Source of the DNA: JBPOFM01 sp041391925
GTDB lineage: Bacteria > Bacteroidota > Bacteroidia > Flavobacteriales > Flavobacteriaceae
DNA: 64,000 nucleotides
Assembly (NCBI GenBank): GCA_041391925.1
Contig: JAWKNA010000004.1
Span: forward strand, 248,001-312,000
Direction of reading: 5' to 3'
Shown here one piece after another: positions 1 through 9,215 of the stretch (positions are counted from its first letter, which is position 1; each line of letters opens with the position of its first letter). The notes under the pieces are model-generated. The model did not search any database and had not been told where the DNA came from. It saw only the letters and a list, made by a program, of their open reading frames with translations. The position numbers were made by a program, and so were the translations under genes.

Positions 1-1
1 G

Positions 2-274
2 GTTTTGAACCATCAAAAAGTGAAGCCCAAGGATTATACCAATGAAACTCCTGAATTTTTATTTGAAAAGGAACAATATTTTGAAACCTACCAAAAAGCC
101 TTGAGCCGTCTTACGGAAGAACAGCGTGTCGCTTTTATGTTGAACAAGGTGGAGGGAAAAAAACATCAGGAAATTGCCGACATGTTGGGCGTCACAAGAA
201 AGGTTGTTGAATATCGAATTTACACCGCTTTTGACAGTCTTAAAAATGAACTGGAAGTATTTTTGAAAAAATAA
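2..274 (+). CDS. ECF RNA polymerase sigma factor, C-terminal part (cut by window edge)
   Basis: Only the C-terminal 90 or so residues are in the window. The frame is open to the left edge, so the TTG at base 5 is probably not the true start. The segment around LTEEQRVAFMLNKVEG, followed by HQEIADMLGVTRKVVEYRI, is a sigma-70 region 4 helix-turn-helix that binds the -35 region. The gene lies 32 bp before a FecR-type anti-sigma factor and a TonB-dependent receptor with an STN domain. This is the usual Bacteroidota cell-surface signalling trio: ligand binding at the receptor is passed through the FecR protein to release the sigma factor. Region 2 is outside the window, so the subfamily cannot be settled. 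Confidence 0.85.
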   Translation, partial: VLNHQKVKPKDYTNETPEFLFEKEQYFETYQKALSRLTEEQRVAFMLNKVEGKKHQEIADMLGVTRKVVEYRIYTAFDSLKNELEVFLKK

Positions 275-306
275 TCAGGAGAAACGAAGCTCAAGTTGTT
301 ATATAC

Positions 307-1224
307 ATGAATATGGAAAAAGAATACTTGATAGAGAAATGGTTGAATGGCGAGTTAACGCCTGAAGAGCATGAGGTTTTTAAAAATTTGGATGACTATC
401 AATTCTATGTTGGTATTGTTGAAAACGCCAAAAACTTTAAGGCTTCCGATATCTCAAAGGTGGATGATTTTGAAACTTTCCATAAAAAATTGAACGCCAA
501 AAAGGCCGAAGTTGCAAAACCGCTTTGGACAAATCCCTTATTGCGTGTAGCAAGTGTTATCATTATAGCCCTTGGGCTGTATTTCACCTTGTTTTACAAT
601 CCAACAACTCACATAACAACAGTGGCGCATCAAAAAACAACCATCGCGCTTCCAGATGCCTCGCAGGTGACCTTAAATACTTTATCGGAAGTTGCATTCA
701 ATAAAAACACTTGGGATAAAAAGCGTCAGGTCAATCTGAAAGGCGAAGCTTTTTTTAAAGTCCAAAAAGGAAAAACATTTGATGTCATTACTTCCGATGG
801 GCGGGTGACGGTAGTGGGAACACAATTCAGCGTTAAACAGCGTGATAATTATTTTGAGGTCAAGTGCTACGAAGGCATTGTAAAGGTAACTTCAAATTCC
901 ATTTCAGATACGCTTACCGTTGGAGAAACCTATCGCATCTTGGATGGCAAATTATCACAAAACAAAACCACCTCCAAACAACCACAATGGATGGACAACA
1001 TCAGCAGTTTTGAGGCCGTTCCTTTTAAAGAAGTCATTGCCGAACTGGAAAGACAATATGATGTGACTGTAGATATACAGAACATCACGCAAAATCCATT
1101 ATTTACGGGTGGGTTTGTGCATGATAAGTTAGATAACGCTTTGATGTCTATTACGCAACCTTTAAATTTAACCTATAAAATAGTTTCGTCAAAGGAAGTT
1201 ATCATATATGGCCATAAAAAATAG
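307..1224 (+). CDS. FecR-family anti-sigma factor
   Basis: A 305-aa protein with a cytoplasmic N-terminal part (about residues 1-78, including NGELTPEE), one membrane segment at about 81-97 (VASVIIIALGLYF), a periplasmic FecR domain at about 108-205 (LPDASQVTLNTLSEV, GEAFFKV, VVGTQFSV) and a C-terminal DUF4974-like segment at about 233-303. It should hold the upstream ECF sigma factor inactive and receive the signal from the STN domain of the downstream receptor. The start could be 307 or the second ATG at 313. Its end overlaps the receptor gene by 17 bp, which suggests translational coupling. Confidence 0.9.
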   Translation: MNMEKEYLIEKWLNGELTPEEHEVFKNLDDYQFYVGIVENAKNFKASDISKVDDFETFHKKLNAKKAEVAKPLWTNPLLRVASVIIIALGLYFTLFYNPTTHITTVAHQKTTIALPDASQVTLNTLSEVAFNKNTWDKKRQVNLKGEAFFKVQKGKTFDVITSDGRVTVVGTQFSVKQRDNYFEVKCYEGIVKVTSNSISDTLTVGETYRILDGKLSQNKTTSKQPQWMDNISSFEAVPFKEVIAELERQYDVTVDIQNITQNPLFTGGFVHDKLDNALMSITQPLNLTYKIVSSKEVIIYGHKK

Positions 1225-3721
1225 AATCTATTTTTTATTTGTTTTCGTCTGTTTTCTCTCATTTTCTGTAATGGCACAAAACACCAACGAAAAGCAACCA
1301 CTTGCGGAAATTCTAACTCAGTTGCAGGCACGTTACGATTACAACTTTAATTATGCTGAAGAAACCATTACAGGCATCTCCTTGGTTCCTCCCAACGCCG
1401 ATTTGACTTTCACAGAGGTTTTAGAGTATTTACGAACTCAAACGGGACTTCAGTTTACGGTATTGAATGATCAGTTTGTTTCCATAAAAATAAAGGAAGG
1501 TTGGACCGTTTGCGGGTATTTAAAATCAAAAGATACGCAACTGGGCCTTATGGCGGCCACCGTTCAATCTGAGAAAAACGCGACGGTAACGGATGAAAAT
1601 GGCTTTTTTCAGTTGACCGTCCAAAATCCAAACCAGACCATCAGTATTCGATATTTGGGATACAGGACGATTTCAAAATCGTTTAATGACTTCAAACAGA
1701 ATACGTGTGGGGATATCTTTATGGAATCGCAATTACAATCCCTTTCAGAAATTGTCATATCTGATTATATCGTCAGTGGTATCAATAAATTGAACAATGG
1801 GGCTTACGAAATTGATTTTTCAGATTTTGATATTTTGCCAGGGTTGATTGAAGCAGATGTGTTGCAATCGGTACAGGCTTTTCCGGGCATTCAAAGTGAA
1901 AACGAAACAGTCTCCAATATCAATATTAGAGGTGGCACTCATGACCAAAATTTGATTCTTTGGGACGATATCAAAATGTATCAATCGGGTCATTTTTTTG
2001 GTTTGATTTCCATGTTTAATCCACAGATAACCGAAAAAGTTTCCTTATTAAAAAATGGTACAGATGTAACTTTTACCGATGGAATTTCGGGAACGATTGC
2101 CATGAAAACGGATGAGCAAATCAATTCAAAACTCAACGGAAGCCTTGGTGCCAATTTTATTGATGCCAATGGATTTGTGGACATACCCATTGGTAAAAAA
2201 TCATCCCTCCAAGTGGCCGCTCGAAAATCCATCAGCGAGTTTGTGGAAACCCCCACCTATAAAGCGTTCTTTGAACGGATTTCCCAAAACACCGAAATAG
2301 AAGACAATGCGGACAATATTATAAATTCCGACGAGGCTTTTGATTTTTATGACACCTCCTTGCGTTGGATTTATAAGATAAGCCCCAAAGATGAGGTACG
2401 TGTCAATTTCATAAATGTGGCTGATGAATTGGTGTTCGACGAGAATGCCAATGTGAATGACATCACGGAATCACGGCAAAGCAAGGTGACACAAAACAGC
2501 ATTGCAGGCGGATTTCAATATAAAAGAACTTGGGACGACCGTTGGCAAAGTATTTTTTCTGCTTATGAAACCGATTATGAATTGGAAGCTATCAATGCAA
2601 ACATCTTGGCTTCTCAACGATTTCTTCAAGAAAATAAAGTCTCTGAAACCAGCTTGAAATTGAACACGTATTTCCGGATCAATCAACGTTTTCAACTCTT
2701 GGGTGGCCATCAAGTGGTTGAAACCAAAGTTACCAATTTGGATGACGTTGATAATCCATTGTTTCATTCTTTGGTTTCGGAAGTCATAAGAACTTATGCC
2801 GCGTATTCGCAGGTCAATTTTGCAGCGGTCAATAGGAAAACCAATTTCTCAATGGGTGTGCGCTATAATTACATCGACAAGTTTAAGAAAAGCATTTTGG
2901 AACCTCGACTGAGCTTTAACCAACGCTTTTGGGAATATGTCACATTTGAAGTTTTGGGGGAATTCAAACACCAAAACACCTCACAGGTCATCAATTTTCA
3001 AAATGATTTTTTGGGAATTGAAAAACGACGATGGCAACTGTCCAATGATGAGGATATTCCTGTGATTGAAAGTAAACAAATCTCTACTGGCCTTACCTAT
3101 AATCATTATGGCTGGCTGTTGAATGCAGAAGGCTATTTTAAAAAAGTGGATGGAATTACCACACAGAGCCAAGGATTTCAAAACCAATATGGCTTTACAA
3201 GAACTAACGGAAGTTATGAAGTAAAAGGTTTGGATGTGTTGTTGCGTAAACGCTTGGGAGATTTCAATACATGGCTCAGCTATTCGTTTATGGATAATAA
3301 TTATACTTTTAAGGGACTTCCCGAAATGGAATTCCCTAGTAATTTTGACATTGAACACTTCATCACGTTGGGTCTCACTTACAATACAAACCATCTCAAG
3401 ATTGCCTCAGGTCTCAATTGGCATTCAGGGAAACCCACCACCATTCCTGTGGAGACTGACGAAGTCATCAATGACGAAATCAATTATGAACCCGCCAACA
3501 GCAGTCGATTGGAGGACTATTTAAGGGTTGACATCTCGGCATTGTACGACTGCCACGTTGCCAAAAACATTAAGGGAACCTTTGGGGTTTCGGTATGGAA
3601 TGTACTCAACACCAAGAATGTCATCAACGCCACCTATAGGGTCATGGACACCCAAAGCCAAAAGATTGAACAAAGCTCGTTGGGCTTCACACCGAATGTG
3701 CTCTTGAGACTATTTTTTTAA
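1208..3721 (+). CDS. TonB-dependent outer-membrane receptor with STN signalling domain (FecA-like)
   Basis: An 837-aa receptor. It has a signal peptide (residues 1-23, ending SFSVMA before QNTNEKQ), an STN (secretin/TonB short N-terminal) domain at about 30-95, a carboxypeptidase-regulatory-like beta-sandwich at about 100-165 (GYLKSKDTQLGLMAATV), a plug at about 195-290 (FPGIQSENETVSNINIRGG) and a 22-strand-type barrel ending in the aromatic LLRLFF. The STN domain lets the loaded receptor signal to the FecR protein encoded just upstream, with a 17-bp overlap. The ligand cannot be told from sequence: siderophores and glycan fragments are both known for this class. There is no SusD gene downstream, which argues mildly for a siderophore or other small ligand. 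Confidence 0.9.
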   Translation: MAIKNRIYFLFVFVCFLSFSVMAQNTNEKQPLAEILTQLQARYDYNFNYAEETITGISLVPPNADLTFTEVLEYLRTQTGLQFTVLNDQFVSIKIKEGWTVCGYLKSKDTQLGLMAATVQSEKNATVTDENGFFQLTVQNPNQTISIRYLGYRTISKSFNDFKQNTCGDIFMESQLQSLSEIVISDYIVSGINKLNNGAYEIDFSDFDILPGLIEADVLQSVQAFPGIQSENETVSNINIRGGTHDQNLILWDDIKMYQSGHFFGLISMFNPQITEKVSLLKNGTDVTFTDGISGTIAMKTDEQINSKLNGSLGANFIDANGFVDIPIGKKSSLQVAARKSISEFVETPTYKAFFERISQNTEIEDNADNIINSDEAFDFYDTSLRWIYKISPKDEVRVNFINVADELVFDENANVNDITESRQSKVTQNSIAGGFQYKRTWDDRWQSIFSAYETDYELEAINANILASQRFLQENKVSETSLKLNTYFRINQRFQLLGGHQVVETKVTNLDDVDNPLFHSLVSEVIRTYAAYSQVNFAAVNRKTNFSMGVRYNYIDKFKKSILEPRLSFNQRFWEYVTFEVLGEFKHQNTSQVINFQNDFLGIEKRRWQLSNDEDIPVIESKQISTGLTYNHYGWLLNAEGYFKKVDGITTQSQGFQNQYGFTRTNGSYEVKGLDVLLRKRLGDFNTWLSYSFMDNNYTFKGLPEMEFPSNFDIEHFITLGLTYNTNHLKIASGLNWHSGKPTTIPVETDEVINDEINYEPANSSRLEDYLRVDISALYDCHVAKNIKGTFGVSVWNVLNTKNVINATYRVMDTQSQKIEQSSLGFTPNVLLRLFF

Positions 3722-3743
3722 TTTTTTTTGACTGCCAGAACAT

Positions 3744-3780
3744 TTATATCGTAAATTTATTGATATGTAGTGCGATATAA
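3744..3780. promoter_or_regulatory. Inverted repeat between receptor gene and yihY
   Basis: TTATATCG at 3744-3751 is repeated inverted as CGATATAA at 3773-3780, just before the start of the YihY gene. The 21-nt loop is long for a terminator and there is no T-tract, so this is more likely an operator or chance symmetry. Low confidence. Confidence 0.25.
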
Positions 3781-3786
3781 TTGTGT

Positions 3787-4719
3787 ATGGAACCCCAAAC
3801 AAAAGAAACATTCAAATTTAAACACCTTCCAAAACTTGTCATAGATACCTACAAAGCGTGGGACAAGGATGACCCATGGCGTTTAAGTGCCGTCGTCGCT
3901 TATTATGCTGTGCTGTCCTTGCCCGGATTATTGGTCATCATCATAAATCTTGTTGGAAGTATTTGGGGCGATGAAATCGTCACTGGCCAATTGAATTCGC
4001 AACTGTCGTCAGTTTTGGGTTCAGATGCAGCAAAATCCATTCTCGAAATGATTTCCGATACCCAGAATGCAAAAGAAAGCACCATTTCTACCATCATCGG
4101 CATTGCTAGTATTTTGTTTGGTGCCACTGGTGTGTTCTATCAACTGCAGATTTCCCTCAATAAAATATGGAAGGTTGAAGAAATCTCCAGCTTCAGCTTT
4201 ATCAAAATAGTGACAGACAGGGCAAAAAGCTTCGCCTTCATTTTGGTCATTGGTTTTTTGTTGCTGATCAGTTTTGTGGTGACTACGGTCATTTCGGCAT
4301 TGACCGATTACATTCAAAGAGCATTTCCTGATATAGTCCTATACCTCATATACGGTCTTAATTTCATCCTTTCCATAGCAATTATTTCCACCTTGTTTGC
4401 TTTGATGTTCCGCTACATGCCAGACACCAAGATTCGTTGGAAAACCGTTTGGACGGGAGCCATCATTACCGCAGTGCTGTTTGTCTTGGGCGAATTTTTA
4501 CTGAGCCTTTATTTCGGCAAATCCAAACCAGGGTCTACCTATGGCGCTGCAGGGAGCATTGTGTTGGTGCTTTTGTGGGTATCCTATTCGTGTTTGATTT
4601 TTTTCTTCGGAGCAGAATTTACGCGTGTCTATTCCAAAAGATATGGTCATGATTCCCATACCGAAATGAACAAGCTATTGGACAAAATGGAAAAAGAATC
4701 GGGAAGTGAAACCGCTTAG
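3787..4719 (+). CDS. YihY/BrkB-family inner-membrane protein
   Basis: A 310-aa polytopic membrane protein. It has an amphipathic N-terminus (DPWRLSAVVAYYAVLSLPGLLVIIINLVG) and about six membrane segments. The family signature is visible as YYAVLSLPG, GATGVFYQLQISLNKIW and the C-terminal YGAAGSIVLVLLWVSYSCLIFFFGAEFTRVY. Members were once called ribonuclease BN in error; the true role is unknown and may concern envelope transport. The ATG at 3787 is chosen over the TTG at 3781. The gene stands alone between the Fec-type unit and era. Confidence 0.88.
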   Translation: MEPQTKETFKFKHLPKLVIDTYKAWDKDDPWRLSAVVAYYAVLSLPGLLVIIINLVGSIWGDEIVTGQLNSQLSSVLGSDAAKSILEMISDTQNAKESTISTIIGIASILFGATGVFYQLQISLNKIWKVEEISSFSFIKIVTDRAKSFAFILVIGFLLLISFVVTTVISALTDYIQRAFPDIVLYLIYGLNFILSIAIISTLFALMFRYMPDTKIRWKTVWTGAIITAVLFVLGEFLLSLYFGKSKPGSTYGAAGSIVLVLLWVSYSCLIFFFGAEFTRVYSKRYGHDSHTEMNKLLDKMEKESGSETA

Positions 4720-4742
4720 CCACGTTTCACATGTTCAGCAAA

Positions 4743-4789
4743 AAACTGTCTGCTGCCTACTGACAACTGCGAATGAAACCCTATCTTTG
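4743..4789 (+). promoter_or_regulatory. Heptamer-like repeat and -7 element upstream of era
   Basis: A short run of ACTG-based imperfect 7-mers (about 4746-4770) is followed by TATCTTTG at 4782-4789, which fits the Bacteroidota -7 consensus TAnnTTTG. No clear -33 TTG is seen at the usual distance. The same TATCTTTGCA string precedes der (5773) and the helicase gene (47388). Confidence 0.45.
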
Positions 4790-4808
4790 CAGTCAAAATT
4801 AGAACAAT

Positions 4809-5690
4809 ATGCACAAAGCAGGTTTTGTGAATATCATCGGAAACCCCAACGTGGGAAAATCGACCTTGATGAATGCCTTTGTGGGCGAAAAATTGTCCAT
4901 CATCACTTCCAAGGCACAGACGACCAGACATCGTATTTTGGGCATTGTCAATGGTGACGATTTCCAGATGATTTTGTCAGACACACCTGGCATCATTAAA
5001 CCAGCTTACGAATTGCAAGAATCCATGATGGATTTTGTAAAGTCGGCGTTCGATGATGCCGATGTCCTCATTTACATGGTCGAAATTGGGGAACAAGAAC
5101 TAAAGGATGAAGCGTTTTTTAAGAAAATCACGGATTCTAAAATTCCAGTGCTGTTGTTGCTCAACAAAATTGATACCTCCAATCAAGAACAATTGGAAAA
5201 CCAAGTACAGTTATGGACAGCAAAAGTGCCAAATGCTGAAATCTATCCAATCTCGGCATTAAAAGGGTTCAATGTCAAAGAAATTTTCGACAGAATCATC
5301 GATTTGTTGCCAGAGTCGCCACCATATTATCCCAAAGACCAACTGACCGACAAGCCGGAACGCTTTTTTGTGAATGAAACCATCCGTGAGAAAATCTTGA
5401 TGCACTACAAAAAGGAAATCCCGTATGCTGTTGAGATTGACACCGAAGAGTTTTTTGAAGAGGAGAACATCATAAGGATGCGTTCGGTAATCATGGTAGA
5501 ACGTGATACCCAAAAAGGAATCATCATTGGTCATAAGGGTGCTGCTCTAAAGCGAGTAGGCGTGGAAGCACGGCAAGATTTGGAAAAATTCTTCGGCAAG
5601 CAAGTGCATTTGGAACTGTATGTCAAGGTCAACAAAAACTGGCGAAGCGACCAAAAGCAATTGAAGCGTTTTGGATATAACCAAAAATAG
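4809..5690 (+). CDS. era: GTPase Era
   Basis: A 293-aa GTPase of normal length for Era, which helps mature 16S rRNA and assemble the 30S subunit. The G domain shows GNPNVGKST (G1, about residue 10), SKAQTTRHRI (G2), DTPG (G3) and NKID (G4). The C-terminal KH domain contains IIIGHKGAALKRVGVEAR (about 240-257), which binds the 3' end of 16S rRNA. The start begins MHKAGFVNIIGNPN, typical for Flavobacteriia. It is followed by der, another ribosome-assembly GTPase, after 130 bp that carries its own promoter-like TATCTTTG, so the two are probably transcribed separately. Confidence 0.97.
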   Translation: MHKAGFVNIIGNPNVGKSTLMNAFVGEKLSIITSKAQTTRHRILGIVNGDDFQMILSDTPGIIKPAYELQESMMDFVKSAFDDADVLIYMVEIGEQELKDEAFFKKITDSKIPVLLLLNKIDTSNQEQLENQVQLWTAKVPNAEIYPISALKGFNVKEIFDRIIDLLPESPPYYPKDQLTDKPERFFVNETIREKILMHYKKEIPYAVEIDTEEFFEEENIIRMRSVIMVERDTQKGIIIGHKGAALKRVGVEARQDLEKFFGKQVHLELYVKVNKNWRSDQKQLKRFGYNQK

Positions 5691-5772
5691 GATGCAGTGT
5701 TCAGTGTCAGTTTGCAATTACTTGACAGTCAAAAAAACTAAAGACTGTGACCGCGACTGAAAACTAAAAGTT

Positions 5773-5780
5773 ATCTTTGC
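5773..5780 (+). promoter_or_regulatory. -7 promoter element of der
   Basis: TATCTTTG matches TAnnTTTG about 42 nt before the der start. The stretch between era and this element is rich in imperfect ACTG/CAGT words like those before era. Confidence 0.45.
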
Positions 5781-5821
5781 ACCCGCTTACAGGAGATGTA
5801 CAGCAGATTAAATCAAGAACC

Positions 5822-7126
5822 ATGAGTAATATAGTAGCCATCGTAGGGCGACCAAATGTAGGAAAGTCAACCTTTTTCAACCGATTGATCAAACGTAGGG
5901 AAGCCATTGTGGATGCCGTGAGTGGTGTCACAAGAGATAGACATTATGGCAAGACTGAATGGAACGGTCGCGAATTTACGGTCATCGATACGGGTGGTTA
6001 CGTTGTGGGAAGTGATGATATTTTTGAAGCCGAAATTGATAAGCAAGTAGAGTTGGCCATTGATGAGGCAGATGTCATTGTCTTTATGGTCGATGTCGAA
6101 ACGGGCGTCACTGGAATGGATGAGGATGTTGCAAACTTGCTCCGTAAAGTGGACAAACCCGTTTTTTTGGCGGTCAATAAAGTTGATAATAACAAAAGAG
6201 CCGAAGACTCGGTGGAATTCTACGCCTTGGGCTTGGGCGAATACTTCAACATTGCCAGCACTAACGGAAGCGGTACAGGTGATTTGTTGGATGCTGTCGT
6301 GAAAGCCTTGCCACCATACGAACCAGAAGTAGCCTCCGAACTGCCTCGATTTGCTGTCGTAGGTCGTCCAAATGCTGGGAAATCTTCCTTCATCAATGCC
6401 TTGATTGGTGAGGATAGATACATTGTTACCGATATTGCAGGAACCACTAGGGATGCCATTGATACGAAGTACAACCAATTCGGGTTTGAATTCAATTTGG
6501 TGGACACAGCCGGAATCCGTCGTAAATCAAAGGTAAAAGAAGACCTGGAATTCTATTCCGTCATGCGAAGCATTCGCGCCATCGAGCATTGCGATGTCTG
6601 TTTGATTGTGGCTGATGCCGACAGGGGTTTTGACGGACAGGTGCAGAATATCTTTTGGTTGGCTGAACGCAACCGGAAAGGGATTGTCATTTTGGTCAAC
6701 AAGTGGGATTTGATTGAAAAAGACACCAACTCCGCCCGCGATTTTGAAAAGAAAATCCGTAAAGAGATTGAGCCATTTACGGATGTGCCCATTGTGTTTA
6801 TGTCGGTGTTGAACAAGCAGCGTATCTTCAAAGCCATCGAAACGGCTGTGGAAGTCTATAACAACCGTTCCAAAAAGATAAAGACGAGTAAACTGAATGA
6901 GGTCTTATTGCCCATCATCGAAAACAATCCGCCGCCGGCGTTGAAAGGGAAGTTCGTCAAAATCAAGTACATCATGCAGTTGCCTACACCGCAACCGCAG
7001 TTTGCATTTTTCTGTAATTTGCCGCAGTATGTCAAAGAGCCTTATAAACGCTTTTTGGAAAATAAACTAAGGGAACAGTTCGACTTTCATGGCGTGCCCA
7101 TTAGTGTGTATATGAGGAAGAAATAA
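5822..7126 (+). CDS. der: GTPase Der (EngA), 50S assembly
   Basis: A 434-aa protein with two tandem G domains and a C-terminal KH-like domain, the Der/EngA layout. The first P-loop is GRPNVGKSTFF near the N-terminus with DTGG and NKVD. The second is GRPNAGKSSFI (about residue 180) with DTAG and NKWD. The tail VYMRKK is basic. Der is needed for late maturation of the 50S subunit. An in-frame TTG lies 15 codons upstream at 5777, but ATG 5822 gives the family N-terminus MSNIVAIVGRPNVGKS and leaves TATCTTTG as promoter, so 5822 is chosen. Confidence 0.97.
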   Translation: MSNIVAIVGRPNVGKSTFFNRLIKRREAIVDAVSGVTRDRHYGKTEWNGREFTVIDTGGYVVGSDDIFEAEIDKQVELAIDEADVIVFMVDVETGVTGMDEDVANLLRKVDKPVFLAVNKVDNNKRAEDSVEFYALGLGEYFNIASTNGSGTGDLLDAVVKALPPYEPEVASELPRFAVVGRPNAGKSSFINALIGEDRYIVTDIAGTTRDAIDTKYNQFGFEFNLVDTAGIRRKSKVKEDLEFYSVMRSIRAIEHCDVCLIVADADRGFDGQVQNIFWLAERNRKGIVILVNKWDLIEKDTNSARDFEKKIRKEIEPFTDVPIVFMSVLNKQRIFKAIETAVEVYNNRSKKIKTSKLNEVLLPIIENNPPPALKGKFVKIKYIMQLPTPQPQFAFFCNLPQYVKEPYKRFLENKLREQFDFHGVPISVYMRKK

Positions 7127-7176
7127 ATTCATGATTGGTGGATTTATGGTTTGTTCTAGGAACAGCCATCCATCCA

Positions 7177-7995
7177 TCAAATAAATGAATCATTATCCGC
7201 CCATTCCGTCCAAGAACCATCATATACTTTTTTACTGTTAGAATAGCTCAGGTTGCTCGCCAGCATGAGGATGCAAGCGGTGAGACCAGAACCACAGCTG
7301 AAGACCAAGTTGTGTTCACCTTGGCATTTGCTATCGAAAAGTGCTTTTAAGATTGTGTCACTTTTAAAACGGTGCCCCTCCAAAACGTCTTGGTAAGGAA
7401 TGTTTACCGAGTGCGGAATATGTCCGCTTTTTAAATGGGCCCTTGGCTCTGGGGCAGTGCCATTAAAACGCCCCGAAGCGCGCGCATCCACCATTAAAAA
7501 TTTTGGGTTAATTACATTTTCTTTGACGGTATCATACCTAATTACTAATTCGGGTTGAAAGTTGGCTTTAAAGTTGCCTTTCCCATAGTTGGGGTCTGTC
7601 ATTGGCACTGTCTTAAACCCTTTGGCCTTCCATTCTGGCAGTCCACCATCCAACACCGCAACATGGTCGTGCCCCATGACTTTAAAAAGCCACCAAGCCC
7701 TTGGGCTCGAATACACCCCAAAATGGTCATACACCACAATGCGATGCTGACTGTTGATACCCAACTTTTGACATTCCTGTTCAAATTGTGCTGCAGTAGG
7801 GACTGTGTTTGGAAATGGACTCGACGTATCAGAAAATGCATTTTTGATGTCAAACCATCGAGCGCTTGGAATGACTTCATGTCTTTCGGAGGTCTGTGTC
7901 CCATCGGCACTAGCTTCTATGCTGGCATCCAAAATGATGAGGTCAGGGTCGTTTAAATGCTGGTGCAGCCAATCGGCAGATACAGTAGGAGCCAT
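7177..7995 (-). CDS. Sulfurtransferase, 3-mercaptopyruvate/thiosulfate type (two rhodanese domains)
   Basis: A 272-aa protein with two rhodanese domains (about residues 1-125 and 150-268). The first is the inactive one. The second carries the active-site loop FSCGSGLTA with the catalytic Cys near residue 234. A CGSG(V/L)T loop is typical of 3-mercaptopyruvate sulfurtransferase, whereas thiosulfate sulfurtransferases usually have CRxGxT, so the MST reaction (sulfur transfer from 3-mercaptopyruvate to a thiol acceptor) is favoured. No signal peptide is seen, so it is probably cytoplasmic. It stands alone on the minus strand, converging with der. Confidence 0.88.
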   Translation of the reverse strand: MAPTVSADWLHQHLNDPDLIILDASIEASADGTQTSERHEVIPSARWFDIKNAFSDTSSPFPNTVPTAAQFEQECQKLGINSQHRIVVYDHFGVYSSPRAWWLFKVMGHDHVAVLDGGLPEWKAKGFKTVPMTDPNYGKGNFKANFQPELVIRYDTVKENVINPKFLMVDARASGRFNGTAPEPRAHLKSGHIPHSVNIPYQDVLEGHRFKSDTILKALFDSKCQGEHNLVFSCGSGLTACILMLASNLSYSNSKKVYDGSWTEWADNDSFI

Positions 7996-8305
7996 GGATG
8001 GACTAATTTCAAATAAAATTAGGCAAATTTTACAGGCTTTATATGCTATTTCAAAAAATTAAAATCAACAATTTCTCCTAAAGAAATGTATGCCAATGGG
8101 TTGAATACCTGATGGGGTTCTGTTGATGAATATTGTCGTTAACCCACTAACCACGTCCAGAATTATGAGAAAAAACAGCGGTCATGACACAGGCCCTACG
8201 ACGATGACTTAAAAAAACACTTGGAAATGAATGTTAAAATAGTTACATTAGTTTTATGTAAACCACTACATACCAGATTATTATTAACCCTTAAACAATG
8301 TATGT
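7996..8305. other. Intergenic stretch before the T9SS gene
   Basis: This 310-bp stretch lies between two divergent genes. I see no convincing ORF, RNA or repeat in it. It should hold the promoters of both neighbours, but no clean TTTG / TAnnTTTG pair stands out. Confidence 0.4.
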
Positions 8306-9073
8306 ATGAAACAAAAACTACTTTTTTTATTCTTTTTAACAGTATCATTCAGTTATTCCCAAGAACTACTGATCATTGATCTGTCGACCGAAAACCAAGT
8401 CACTATTACAGCGACTACGGGTACTTCTGCTGCCACGGTGACTGGCCCGGATGCCACTGGAGTTTATTTTGAAAATTTCTTTTCAAATGCTGGGACGCAA
8501 ACCTTGACCAATGTGCTGGTATCGGGTAATATTACCACTCCCACCACAACGTCAGATGGTAGCCCAAGTATATTCCGAGGTTCTGGCACTGACCCTGGAC
8601 TCAATATGTGGAGTTATGCCACTGAATCCAATTCGCCATTTACGGCAGGAGAGCAAGCTTTTACAGGCCAAGGGACATGGACCCTATCGGCAGCTGAGTA
8701 TGCCGCATTTTTAACGGCACCTGCCAACGGCAACCTCTATTTTCCAGCCGATACGGTAGATGACCTTACGGCCACAACGCCACCAGCACTTATTGGTACA
8801 TATACAGTCACCTTCCCATTGAGCGTGGATGAGGCACAAGTGGGTGCGTTTAGCTATCATCCAAATCCTGTGAATGAGGTATTGCATATCAGCTCACCAA
8901 AACCGATGGCTCAAGTAGCTATCTACAACATGTTGGGTCAGAACTTAAAAGTTCAAACCATCAACTCGCTGAGTGCAACGGTAGATACTGCCAACCTGGC
9001 AACAGGCACCTACGTGTTTAGAGCTTATTTTCAGGATGGCACCAGCAACACGATGCAAATAGCCAAGCGCTAA
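8306..9073 (+). CDS. Secreted protein with T9SS type A sorting domain
   Basis: A 255-aa protein with a signal peptide (MKQKLLFLFFLTVSFSYSQ). The body is Thr/Gly/Ala rich with no recognised domain. The C-terminal part of about 75 residues is a type IX secretion sorting domain: SYHPNPVNEVLHI, VAIYNMLGQNLK, LATGTYVFRAYF, ending IAKR. The protein is therefore predicted to be exported to the cell surface or medium and cleaved at the sorting domain. The body is too short for a known enzyme and its function cannot be told. It stands alone and ends in a strong hairpin terminator at 9111-9141. Confidence 0.85.
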   Translation: MKQKLLFLFFLTVSFSYSQELLIIDLSTENQVTITATTGTSAATVTGPDATGVYFENFFSNAGTQTLTNVLVSGNITTPTTTSDGSPSIFRGSGTDPGLNMWSYATESNSPFTAGEQAFTGQGTWTLSAAEYAAFLTAPANGNLYFPADTVDDLTATTPPALIGTYTVTFPLSVDEAQVGAFSYHPNPVNEVLHISSPKPMAQVAIYNMLGQNLKVQTINSLSATVDTANLATGTYVFRAYFQDGTSNTMQIAKR

Positions 9074-9110
9074 TATTCAACGTTTGAGTGGATTTCAAAC
9101 AACTTATCAC

Positions 9111-9141
9111 AACCAGGGGAGAAAACTTCCCTGGTTTTTTT
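9111..9141 (+). terminator. Rho-independent terminator after the T9SS gene
   Basis: The arms AACCAGGG and CCCTGGTT close a short hairpin (one internal mismatch, AAAA loop) that runs into a T7 tract. It ends directly in the 71-bp repeat copy at 9145. Confidence 0.85.
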
Positions 9142-9144
9142 ATT

Positions 9145-9215
9145 CCCACGAAAGCATCGCGTCACTTCGAGTGTTTTTCGGAATGCAATGGAGAAAAATG
9201 TATCGAGAAGCGAGT
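9145..9215. repeat. 71-bp dispersed repeat, left copy flanking orphan gene A
   Basis: This block runs from CCCACGAAAGC to TATCGAGAAGCGAGT. It matches 10519-10589 over all 71 positions with four mismatches. Both copies follow the T-tract of a terminator, and together they bracket gene A (9514-10458) as direct repeats. The core carries GTCACTTCGAGTG and TATCGAGAAG, the ends of the element repeated at 10519-10909 and inside the RM gene. Confidence 0.85.

Noticed and set aside
1990..2256. Antisense ORFs within the TonB receptor and other long genes
   Set aside because: Shadows of the real coding frame; no independent support.
4706..4957. ORF overlapping the end of the BrkB gene and start of era
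   Set aside because: Out of frame with both, low-quality composition; the gap holds a repeat and a promoter element.
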